Origin: Phanerodontia chrysosporium
Lineage: Eukaryota; Basidiomycota; Agaricomycetes; Polyporales; Phanerochaetaceae
Direction: 5' to 3'
NCBI GenBank assembly: GCA_001910725.1
Contig: MJGA01000001.1
Location: forward strand, 2,480,001-2,544,000
DNA: 64,000 nt
In this document: positions 54,725-64,000 of the stretch, one piece after another
Layout of the letters: each line of letters opens with the position of its first letter
Position numbering within the stretch: position 1 is the first letter of the stretch
Translations under genes and position numbers: made by a program
The notes under the pieces: generated by a model
What the model saw: only the letters and a program-made list of their open reading frames with translations
Told to the model about the DNA's origin: nothing
Databases searched by the model: none

Positions 54725-55384
54725 CCGCGCCTCGCGCCGCCCCAGAACGCATCCGTGAAATCACCCGCATGTATCGATATATACCGCGCGCACGCCCACC
54801 CGCCCTACGCCAATCCGCGCTGGCCCTGTCACCCGTATCTATGTCCGTTTGAATGTGTCTGCTCCTTGTTGTCATCCTTTCCCCTCCCACCATGGCTTTG
54901 TGCCGGACCCGCCCAACCCGCACTCTGGACGCACCCGGCGCGGGGGAGCGGCGTGCGCGTCTCTCTCTCTCTATTGGGACCTCGTTTGAATAAGCTGTTA
55001 ATTCTATTCCAATTGTTGTGCTTTTTCTTCCTGCTGTTCTCGTGGTCTCCTCGCGCCGCCCGCACACGCCTCTGCGCGTGCCCTCCACGGGGGGCGTCTG
55101 CTCGCGCGGCGCATTGGCGCGCTCTTTCCTCCTTCGCTCTCCCCCTCACTCATATCCTCTTCCCCGCACGCGCGGTCGTTCCGCGAACGATCCGTGCGTC
55201 TGCACAGTGCGCAGCCCGGCGGTCCACGGGCGCCCGGTCCGTTGTTTGTTGTTGCTAGATCTTTTACTTATGGCGTGTCGTACGTCGCTCGCTCGTCGCC
55301 GCGCGTGCGTGACGGTCGTAACAAAACAAAGTGTAGAGTTTACAGTTCTCGGTCGAGCAGCTCGCGCGTGAGGGGCACCGTGCG

Positions 55385-55415
<31 letters not shown>

Positions 55416-56331
55416 AGCCCGACGAGCAGAGCCGCACTCGCTGAACATGCGTTCGCCGCGGAGAGTCTGGGAGAGGCAGAGAGGCCCGGTTGGGTGGGCG
55501 CCGTGAGCTGAGCAGGCGGGGACGCTCCGCGTGGGATGCGTGCCACGCGCCGCCCGCGCGGCCGCCGCGGACAATCGTCGCCAAAAAAGGCGCTAAGGCG
55601 CCGTGCCGCACATCTGCCCGCGCCTTGCGCCAAAAAATTGTTGAAGTAGCGCAACCCCACAAACCGAATACATACCTTTGTGTTTGTTCCGGACAACACT
55701 AGTATCTCGTTATGGCCCCAAAGCCGTCGACGTGCAACCCAGGATCGAAGCGCCCACCGGCGCTCAAACGCCCGCCAGCGCCCCGGACCTCGCAGCAAAA
55801 ACATAGAGACTGTGCATCCGGGATGCCATACGCTGCGCGGTCAAAAGCAAGAAACAACCTACGGAACACGCAACACAATGGGAAAAGGAAGATATAGAGA
55901 AAAAATGTGAGGAGGGGCAACATACGGACAGCAACGTGCGTAGACATTTCGAAGGACGTGTGAAGAACCAAAAAAAGGCCGCCAGTGGAGGGGAGGGGAG
56001 AGGGTGCTGAGCGTGTGCGGGGGGTATACGTGTGAGAGCAAAAGAGACAGGTAGTGTGTACGTGCCAGAGAGAGAAGTACAACAGAAGAAAACATGACAA
56101 AGCAGGCGTGCAGGAACCGATACCGTCCCACCTCTCACCGCCGCTCTCGCTCCCGCTGCACCGGACCGTGTGCGACGCCGGCACCCGTCCAGAGGCCGAG
56201 CTGCGCCCAAAGGACCGCGGCGCCGACGACGAGCCAGCCGGCATAGCGCACGTGCGCGACGCGGCGGCGCGCGCGCACGCCGAGCATCGCGGGGTGCAGC
56301 ACGGCCGGCGGGCGGAGAGGGAGGACGCGCG
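54725..56331. other. Convergent intergenic region with simple repeats
   Basis: 1.6 kb between the bHLH and LON-RING 3' ends. Contains a CT run (54959-54971) and a TGC triplet run of nine units (about 55385-55111+300, that is 55385-55411). Two frames near 56135-56470 have hydrophobic stretches, but they overlap the last LON-RING exon in another frame. No supported gene. Confidence 0.45.
55385..55411. repeat. (TGC)9 microsatellite
   Basis: Nine uninterrupted TGC units in non-coding DNA; prone to slippage and length polymorphism. Confidence 0.85.
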
Positions 56332-59300
56332 TCAGGAGAGCGTACAGCCACCAGAGAACCACCTGCGCGGGAGAGGCAGACGCGTAAGCGCGGGACCTTA
56401 AGTGTGTGGACGCGGACATGAGACTTCGGGCGTGGGGGCGAGGGAGGCGGGTGCGGAAAGGAGACTCACCAGTTCGAGCGCAGCTGGTCGATCCAGTGCA
56501 CGACGAGCCGCAGGCGCAGGCGCGGCGAGCGGATGGGCAGCAGCTTCGCCTTTTCGTGTTCCGGTATTGGCAGCAGCTGGTCAAACTGTAAGCGACCGCC
56601 CCAAAACCGCCTCGCACACAAACGAACTCACCAAGGCCATCCAAAACGAAAACCGAGCCGCATCTGCCGGCATGGGCACGTAGCTCTGGTTGAGGTGCTG
56701 GCCGACCCAAGGCGTGCCCTCGGTGAGCTCCTCGAGAAAATCCCGGCAGACCGCCATCAGCTCCGCGTTCGTCGCGCCACCGCGTCCCGCGTGCCTCGGC
56801 TCCTCCGGCCTAGCGCCCGGTGCGACGGCACTGGACGGGCCCGCGACGGGCGCAGCAGCACCTCCAACCACGGGCGCATGCGCCGTCGGTACCGCTATCG
56901 CCACCGCCGCCGTGATATCAGTCGCATCAGCCTCCTCATCGACGAGGTCCTCGACGCGCTCGATGCGGCCGACGGTGTAGCCATCGAGCGTGCCGCGCTC
57001 CATAATGCGGAAGCGGTGCGTACCCCACGTCTCGACGATGCTGCGCCCGTCGGGGAGCATCTGTACGGTGCGGATCTCGAGCATCGTCCCATAGTCGTTC
57101 CCCGGGTCGCTGCCTACGCCAAGCGGCTGCGCGCGCGGCGGCGGAATCATCCCAAATGCCGGGTGTGGCGTCGCGAGACACCGGCGGAGCATCAGGCGGT
57201 AGCTGGCATGCGGGGCGTCAGACGCGGCGGTAGCACACATGTGTAGGGATGTACGTACCGCGGCTCGAACAGATGGAGCATCGTTGGCATGTCTGGGAAG
57301 CTCAGCTGCGCGACGAGGATGGGCGTGTCCAGGCGCGCGTCGCGCTCCTCGGCCTCGATCGTGGCCCCGCGCTCCGTGTATTGCGCAGGAAAGGCATTTA
57401 ATACTACAAGGTTTCCCGCCCTGAGTCAATTACATTCGCACAGCAGCAGCAAGGGCCATCACCACGTACTGAGCGACAGCACAACCTTGTTGCACGGCTG
57501 GTCCTGGAAGTACGCGTACCCGGGCAGCGCCTGGCGGCATATCGGGCACGCCAGGCTGTGGTCCATCGTGCGGTGCAGACACCGTGCGCAAAACGTCTGC
57601 AAGGGAAAAAGGTGCGTCAGCCACAGGCCATCTGCATCACGAGCACGGGCAAATGGCGGCACCCGAACAAGGCTGCACACTGCCGCGGCTGGGGGCACCA
57701 GATCGCGCACGGCGTTGGCACGCGCGCGCGATCTGCGCCTCCCGAGCCTCTGTGCCGCCGCGGCACCGCGTCCGCCCGCGGCGCATCTCGGTCCGTCCTC
57801 GCCCAGCCTCCACCCGCCTCGGCGAATCTGCGCCCCCATCTGGCGGCGGGCGCGATGGCGAGCCTGTGTGCGCGTGTGCGCTCCCGCAGGGTGCGGCCCC
57901 GAGAGAGGCAACCGCGTAACCGCAGCACCAAGGGCCCCGAGAAAAATCAACAAGAAATGAGCACTCACATGCTGACACGGCGTCGTGACGGGCTGCCACA
58001 GCAATGCGAAACAGATCTCGCACGTCAGCTCTGCGAGGAGCTCCTTCTCAAACGCACCAGGCCCGTCGTCGCGTCTCGCCGGGCGCGGCGGGGCGTCCCC
58101 GCGCGCGAGCCGCCGCCGCTTGCGGGGCCTGCCGGTGCCCACGGGCGAGTGCGGGCGGCGCAGGGACGACGGACCCGCCACGGGGCCGGTGTCGTCGTCG
58201 GCATCTTCTCTGCCTTTGTCTTGGTCGTGATCATGCTCGTCTTCGTCGTCGGTGTCGTCCAACGTCTCCAGCCGCTCGATCTCTTCCCCCTGCTCCACCT
58301 GCGTCTCCACGGCGCGACGCACGAGCGCGATGACCTTCTGCACGAGCACGTCCGCGCGGCGCTCGGGCGCATCTGCTGTGCCGTCCTCGTGCTGCTCTGG
58401 GGGAACGGCCTCGGGCGGCGCTGGCACGAAGCCGACACGGGCGTCGGGATGCACGAGCGTGCTGATGTCGCGTTCGGCGCGGCCGGTGCGTGACGCACAC
58501 GTCGGAAGTGGGCACGGTGGGCGGGTCGGACTCGGCGGCGAGAGGTGGGATGCACAGAGGGTGTGCCCGCAGCGCAGCGTCACGGGCTGCTCGAGCAGGC
58601 CGTCGGTGGGTGCGAGCGCGGCGCTGGACGAGGCGAGGTCGTAGGCGCAGATTGGGCAGCGCAGGAGGGGGAGTACTGTCGAGGGCTCGAGTGTGTGTGG
58701 TGTGTCAGGCTCGGGCGGGGGCGCAGGTGGTGGTGGAAGCGGAGTCGCAGCAGAAGCTGAGGGTCGGGCAGCGGAGGAGCCCATGGTGGAGGATGCACTA
58801 GTACAGAAACGACTGTCGATGCTATTTGATGCCCGGGGACCTGCGGAAGGCGATGGAGTGTGCATGCACGGGCGCGCATCGGCGGGGGTGTCCAGAGCAG
58901 GAAGGGTGTTGGCCGGGGAAGACGCGGAAGCAACTGCTGGCGGCGGGGGCATGATCGGGGGTGCGGACGAGGAAGTCGCGGCTGGAGGGGCGGAGGAGGC
59001 GTCGCTCTGAGGAGGCAGGTGCGGCGGAGGATCCGCATCGTCGTTCGTGTCCGCGGGCACACCGGGAGGCGTCCTCGGCGCAGGGGGCGCCGATCGGGGC
59101 ACCTCGGCGTGCGCGGAATCTGGCGCAGATCGGGGCGGCGCAGGCGATGGACTGCGAGCGTGCCTGCGCTGCATCGCGGCGGAGGTCGTCGGGTGGGCTG
59201 AGGCGTCGGGTAGCAAGACTCGGTGAGACAAAGGATGAGAGCGAAAGGAGGGCGGCGCACCTAGGGTGTGGGCATGTGCATGACCGGGAGAGGACTCGTG

Positions 59301-59420
59301 CTGGCTCGAGGAGGAGGACGGCGTCCGATGGGATGCAGACGACGGCTGGCTGGGATCGCCGCCGCGGCTCGGTCCTGGTCCTTTGCGTGCCTTTCCCTTG
59401 CCTTTCGCGTCTCTGTCCAT
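56332..59420 (-). CDS. LON-domain RING E3 ubiquitin ligase (LONRF-like)
   Basis: Six exons (59420-57969, 57596-57470, 57403-57259, 57202-56632, 56585-56470, 56362-56332) splice to 813 aa in frame. N-terminal 220 residues are Ser/Pro/Ala-rich and disordered. A first zinc-finger-like block (CPICAYDL...CGHTLCASHL...CPLPTC) is followed by acidic and Arg/Lys patches, then a second RING (CEICFALLWQPVTTPCQH, TFCARCLHRTM, CPICRQALPG). The C-terminal half is a LON N-domain (PDMPTMLHLFEPRYRLMLRR, GTMLEIRTVQMLPDGRSIVE, YTVGRIERVEDL). Ends RSNWWFSGGCTLS. LON-RING proteins are putative E3 ligases in protein quality control. The first intron (372 bases) is far longer than its neighbours. Alternative use of another frame in the last exon would add two TM-like segments; considered less likely. 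Confidence 0.9.
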
Positions 59421-61213
59421 GCTGCCGCTCGCGTCGTGGTTTGTGTTCGTGTAGTGTGTGTGTCACTGCGGGTCGTAGCATGCAAAGTAAAGAAGAGCAC
59501 GGGAGCTAGAGATGGCGTGCCATGCCTGCGCGAGAACGCAGGGCACGACGAGCAGGTGGAGGACGAGAGCAAAAAGAGTGGGTGGTCGAGGACGGGGGCG
59601 GGGCGTTTCCCACAGACGCACGGTAAATGAAACGCGCGACGGATCGACACGCCACGTGCGCACGAGCCTAACCGTTACGTGACGCTTCTGCAGTCTCTGC
59701 TGCCCGCCCTGACCGCCGTCCACGTCGAGCTCACGATCGCCAACTCGCTCTCGACGACGCCGCGGACACTCCCAGGGCCACCGACGAGCACGGCGCCCGC
59801 GGGCCATCCATGCCCCTGGCGCCCCTGCTGCCGTCACGCCCAAACGCTGTCGCCTGCTGCCGCCCGTCGCCAGCAAGACGCCACTGTAGTCAGGCGCGAT
59901 GACGCATGCGCATCCGCGCCTGCTCGCCCTAGGGGACAGCGCGCGTCCGCCACCGCCGCCGCACGCCAGATACACTGCCGCGCCACCAGATCCCCTGCCT
60001 GGACGCGCAATCGCGCCTCGAGGCGAGACGCGCAGTCAGCTGGCCCGGCCGCCAAGTGACGTCTCTGGTAGTGCCATTGCCTCAATAAGCTCTGTACCAA
60101 GGCGCGGAGAGCACCACCGCCAATATATCGCCCCCGCGCTTCTTCAGATGGGCGTCCAGCCAGGAGCGACGTGCCCGGGGCACCCGCGCTCGCACGACCG
60201 TGGGCACGCCGAAAAAAAGCCTGTGCGGTTGCGCCACCTGACGCGCGGCCGGAATGGCGTCGCACACGAGCGCAAGGCACCAGAAAACGAATGTGTCGTC
60301 CGCAGAGGACTGCCACGAGCTGTGATTGAAACCGGTCCGCACCCGACGGCCTACCCCCGAGCTTGTGGCATAGGCCCCCATCTGATGCGACATGCACCCA
60401 AAGTCCCGCCGCAGGCCAACGCTCTCGGCGAGCCCGGTGTGGTGGCGTCTGCGGGCAAACATCTTGCTTGATATACGCACTGGGCAGCGCGGAACGTAAC
60501 TCGCTTGCGGGCTTGCACACAAACCATCGTCATCTATTCCATCAGAGAACATGTCTGAGGCTACGACGCTGTGGGTTACAGACGCCTCGATGCCTGACAC
60601 CTGTCCTGAAGCATGCGGCCCTACCAGGGGCTCAGACAAAGGGAACGGGCGCGCGGAGGTCCATGGACCGCTCGCCAGCCTTCCCCGGTCACCCAGAGAC
60701 GAGCGCGACAGGGCCCACGCACGCCAGTGCGATCTGAGCCGTCACTTCCACCTCGTACATGCAGCCTTCCTCAAGTCATCCAAGCTCCACAATACTACGT
60801 CCCCCACCCGCGCTCGCCTCGGGCTCGTGCAGTCCGGCTGCACGTAGGACCCCCAGCGCTCAGCCACGCAATCGCACGAAAGCTCCGCAGAGACAGAGTC
60901 TTGACATGGTTTGAATACGCCCCCTTGCGACGGATGCTGCCGCGTCGTCCCGCGACACGAACCACGACGCCTTCCCTTTTGGAACCAGCTTTCGCGCGCA
61001 TCAGGCGCCCGGTGTCCCCTGACTACGCCTTGTTGTCCAGTCTTTTGTCCTCGCTCTGCGTTCTTGTCCTGTCCAGAGACGCCATGCAGGGCTTTAAAGG
61101 TCCAAGCTCTGCTTTACGCACCAGTGCGCCGGCTCGCCACCATTTCTCTACGACTTCACGATCCCTGGTTCACGGCCTCCGAACTCTAAAGCGTTCCGCC
61201 TGACCAAAGCACC
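59421..61213. other. Intergenic, no supported gene
   Basis: 1.8 kb between divergent genes. Moderately long frames (59834-60520 minus, 60613-61203 plus, 59899-60471 plus) are Ala/Arg/Pro-rich and overlap each other, with no motifs. Probably promoter regions of both neighbours; a small unrecognised gene near 60,100-60,640 cannot be excluded. Confidence 0.4.
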
Positions 61214-63669
61214 ATGACGGCGATGGCCTGGGACGTCCCACCCAGCACATGCCCGCCGGGGTGCACCTGCTGCGCATGCACCTTGCAGCGCGTCATGGCG
61301 CCGCACCCACGGCAGCCCGTGCACCCCGCCCACATCGCGCTCCAGGAGCGCGTCCGGCGGCAGCTGCGCTGCGTGTGCCACCTCTTCCGTGAGCCCACGC
61401 CCTCCCTCCGTCGCCCCTCCCGCACTCACGCTCACGCCATGCCCCGCCAGCCTGCACCTGCGCGCGCGAGGCGCCCGTCGACAGGGACGCGCCCGCCGAG
61501 GCCGTCGTCGGGAGCGAGCCCGTGCTCTGGGCGCCCGCGAACCCGTGCGTCGGGCGCTACCTCCGCGGGCACAGCGCGAGCGGCCGCGACGTCGTCGCCG
61601 CCCCCGCCGCGTCCGGCCCGCTCGCGCCCGCGATGGCGCGCGTGCAGTACTTTGCGATGCCGGACGGCTTCAGGGTGCTCACGACGCCCGCCCGCGCCGC
61701 CCCTGCCCGCCTGCCCGCGCCGCCGGACGTGCGCGTCGGCGCGACGCCGGTGCTGCCCGCGCACGCTTTCACGCCGTGGGCGCAGCCCGTGCAGCTCGCT
61801 CGGCCGGTCGTCCCAGCTGTAGTCCAGCCAGTGGTGCAGCCCGTGCAGGTGCCTGTCCAGGTGCCTGTCCAAGTTCCCGTCCAAGTGCCCGTCCCCGTCC
61901 CGGTGCCCTTCCCGGTGTACACACCATATGCCACCCCTGCCGCGCCCCTGTCGGCCCTGCAGACACCCTTCGCAGCGCCCGTCTGGCCGCCTCCCCAAAA
62001 CATGCCACACCCGCCCGCCGTCCCCCTCGTCCCTCCCGCCGACGCACCTCCACAGTACGCCCCTGCCGACCCGCGCGCACGGGCGTCCGCTGCCACCGCC
62101 CGGGCCGCAGCGCCATCCGCCCCGACTGTCCCGCAGAGCGGAGCCACACCCGGCTGGGGCCCGCGCCCGTTCCCGCACCCGCCGAGCCCTCCCTCGTCCG
62201 ACGGCGGCAGCAGCAGCGGCAGCGGCGCGTCCGAGCCCGAGACGCTCCCGCCGCTGTGCGCCGCGCCGCGCACGCCCCCGCCCTGGGCCGCGCCGCAGCC
62301 CGCGCAGCTGCACCCGCTCGTCGCGTGGCACGCGCACGCGCCGCCGCGCCTCGCGTGGGACCTCGCGCACGCGCCGCACGCCGTGCGCCTCGTGCGCGAC
62401 GCCGCGGTGCGCTCGGCGCCCGAGCGCGCGGAGCTCGACGCGGACGCGCTCTGGCCCGCGGGGTGCACGCTGCGCGTCGTGTTCGGGTGTGCGCGCGGGC
62501 CCGCGATGGAGCGGTGCTGGGGCCCGGTGGCCGTGCGCCCCGACGCCGGGGGCGCGTCGCGGTCGGGGACGTTCTCGTGCAGGTCTACCGGTACCTCATG
62601 GAGCCTGTGCGCGCGGCCGACGGCCCGCGGCTGTGTCCGGCGTGGGAGATGGAGGTGTTGGCTGCGGCGCTGGTGCATGCGCGGAGTCGTAGAGCGGGCA
62701 TTGCGTGTCCGGAAGGCCTGCCGAACGAGGGCGAGCTCGGGCGCCGGATTGATCTCCTGGGTCTTGAACGGCTGTGGAACGGTGCGTGTTTCTCATCACA
62801 CACCGTACGACGCGGGCGCTGATTCGGCTCCCGCCTCACAGGACTGAAAGTCGTACACGTCCAGGACGGCGTCGTTACATGTGCGCTGCAGCTGGGCATG
62901 CTCGAATCCACAGATGGCGACGTGGGGCATCCTCCACCGGGTACAGCCCCAACAAGAGCACCACCGACTGCTTCTCCGCCACCGATTGCCAGCCCACGCC
63001 TCGACCACCCTCCGGACGGCCACCGTCGGTACAACGGCGCCGTCCGACGCCGCCGCCACGCCAACGCACCTCCTCTCCTGCGCCTCCCGCTCCGCAACCC
63101 CCTCCTGCACCACCCGCGCCCTGGCCGCCGCGGCCACGCTCCCCCTTACTCGTGCACTGGCACCCTGTGCTGCTGGCCACGCACGAGCCGCGTGCGCCGC
63201 GGCTGCGGTGGACGGTCGCATGCGCGCCGGGCACGGCGGTGCTCGAGACGCCGGTGGAGGGCGGGAAGGACGTGCGCCAGATCGGCGAGGAGGACCTCGC
63301 GCAGCCCGCCGCCGCACCGTGCCGCGTGGCCGGCAACGTGTACGTGTTCCTGCCACATACGATGCAGGACGTCTGCGGCCCGCTCTTTCTCGCCTCGCGC
63401 GCCACGGTCGGCGACGTGCTGCGCGCCGTGCACGCGTATTTCCAGGAGCGTGCCGAGGAGGACGAGGTCCGTTGGGCGCGGGCGCGCGGGTGGACCTCCC
63501 GGACGCACAGCCCGTGAGGCGCGTGCACCTGCTTGGGAAGCAGGTGCTCTGGGGCGGTGAGTGCTGTTTGCGTACGGTGCTACGGAATCTGACATGTGCG
63601 GTAGGCCTGCAGCGCGGGACCACCCCAGCGGGTACGACGGGATGGTTCCTCAGGCTGAATCATCTCTGA
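61214..63669 (+). CDS. Two-domain (tandem) DUF6699 protein, locus 2
   Basis: Introns 61389-61450, 62782-62841 and 63557-63604. Exon 1 is Cys-rich (CPPGCTCCACTLQ). Then a Val/Pro/Gln repeat in 12-base units (QVPVQVPVQVPVQVPVPVPV) like that of locus 1. Domain 1: HPLVAWHAHAPPRLAWDLAH, MERCWGPVAVRPDAGG, RVAVGDVLVQVYRYL, RRIDLLGLERLWNG. Domain 2: HWHPVLLATHEPRAPRLRWT, TMQDVCGPLFLASRATVGDV, RRVHLLGKQVLWGG, with the last exon LQRGTTPAGTTGWFLRLNHL matching the LQPVLG...WWLKLE end of locus 1. The start of the linker (LKVVHVQDGVVTCALQLGML) also matches locus 1. One base is missing in exon 2 (near 62,550) and two in exon 3 (about 63,100 and 63,480); exon lengths agree. Function unknown. Confidence 0.72.
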
Positions 63670-63876
63670 GCGTACGCAAAGTATCATGGATTGCCCTGGC
63701 TCCTCACTGGGTCAATACTGTACAACGGTTGTGCATCACAAATGGCTCCTTTCATAAGAGACATGGGTATCAATGGGTATCTATGAAGCTCAGGCAACTG
63801 GTCCGGACGCGTTAACGTGGTAAATCGTGCAGCAAATGAAAGTCGTAAGAAAATATCCTTCCTCCCTCGAACGGCT
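63670..63876. other. Short convergent 3' gap
   Basis: About 200 bases between the DUF6699 stop and the stop of the right-edge gene; nothing supported. Confidence 0.5.
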
Positions 63877-64000
63877 TCAATCCTCCTCCAAATCCGAGTC
63901 CTCTGGCACCAACTCGGACGTCTTCGGCGGGGGCCCATTCACCCTCGGGCGCCCGCGTGTCTCGCCCTCCGGGACCCGTTCCTGCCTAAGCTGCTCCCGC
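63877..64000 (-). CDS. Unknown protein, C-terminal 40 residues (runs off right edge)
   Basis: Minus-strand open frame entering from the right edge with a stop at 63877-63879. Visible: REQLRQERVPEGETRGRPRV, NGPPPKTSELV, and the acidic end PEDSDLEED. Hydrophilic, with alternating basic and acidic residues, like the tail of a nuclear or ribosome-biogenesis protein, but the family cannot be named from this piece. Confidence 0.55.
   Translation of the reverse strand, partial: REQLRQERVPEGETRGRPRVNGPPPKTSELVPEDSDLEED

Noticed and set aside
56135..56470. TM-containing C-terminal extension of the LON-RING protein (VVLWWLYALL...)
   Set aside because: Joining it needs a phase that the GT-AG intron does not give; the in-phase exon ends NWWFSGGCTLS and makes the whole transcript a multiple of three.
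59834..60639. Overlapping 190-230-residue frames in the 59.4-61.2 kb gap
   Set aside because: Both strands are open at once, composition is Ala/Arg/Pro-rich, and no family resemblance is seen.
1..64000. CRISPR arrays, bacterial operons, ribosome binding sites, prophage
   Set aside because: The DNA is clearly eukaryotic (introns, spliceosomal and ER genes); no regularly spaced repeats were seen.

Overview
The window is nuclear DNA of a filamentous basidiomycete, most likely a wood- or litter-decaying Agaricomycete. Supporting evidence: genes are broken by many short introns (about 46-75 nt) with GT-AG borders; coding DNA is GC-rich; there is a GH7 cellobiohydrolase with a C-terminal CBM1; there is an F-box protein of the kind expanded in mushrooms; and there are DUF6699 proteins, a family known mainly from Agaricomycetes.

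Layout. 0-20.7 kb is a compact housekeeping stretch: 3' part of a P450, a four-TM protein, a fusion of a cysteine-protease (deubiquitinase-like) domain with an RBR E3 ligase, an F-box protein, a CSC1/OSCA cation channel, the splicing factor Cactin, mitochondrial ClpX, RanBP1 and the p24 cargo receptor Emp24. 20.9-31.3 kb is a near-perfect inverted duplication of about 2.05 kb: two GH7-CBM1 genes in divergent orientation flank a kinesin-8 gene and about 2 kb with no recognisable gene. 32-47 kb is accessory DNA with a scattered family of tiny secreted-protein genes (seven copies described here, 67-101 aa where complete), two tRNA-derived SINE-like elements (one of which has cut into a family member), plus URA4 (dihydroorotase) and two DUF6699 genes. 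47.5-64 kb returns to ordinary genes: a JMJD7-like JmjC hydroxylase, Elg1/ATAD5, a bHLH transcription factor, a LON-RING E3, a second two-domain DUF6699 gene, and the C-terminus of an unknown protein at the right edge.

What is most worth attention. (1) The small secreted-protein family is built on one plan: a signal-peptide exon, a phase-1 intron, a short variable exon, a second phase-1 intron, and a last exon ending near IL(A)HKIHYKV. Five of the seven copies splice to uninterrupted frames, and three of these use the same non-canonical GC donor. I do not recognise the family. (2) The protease-RBR fusion carries a putative ubiquitin-removing domain and a ubiquitin-adding domain in one chain. 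(3) The inverted GH7 duplication breaks exactly at the TATA box.

Quality warning. At least nine otherwise convincing genes contain single-base frame breaks, each consistent with one missing base (spliced lengths modulo 3 agree), while other genes splice perfectly. I read this as deletion-type sequence error rather than pseudogenisation. Coordinates come from hand splicing and some exon edges may be off by one or two bases.
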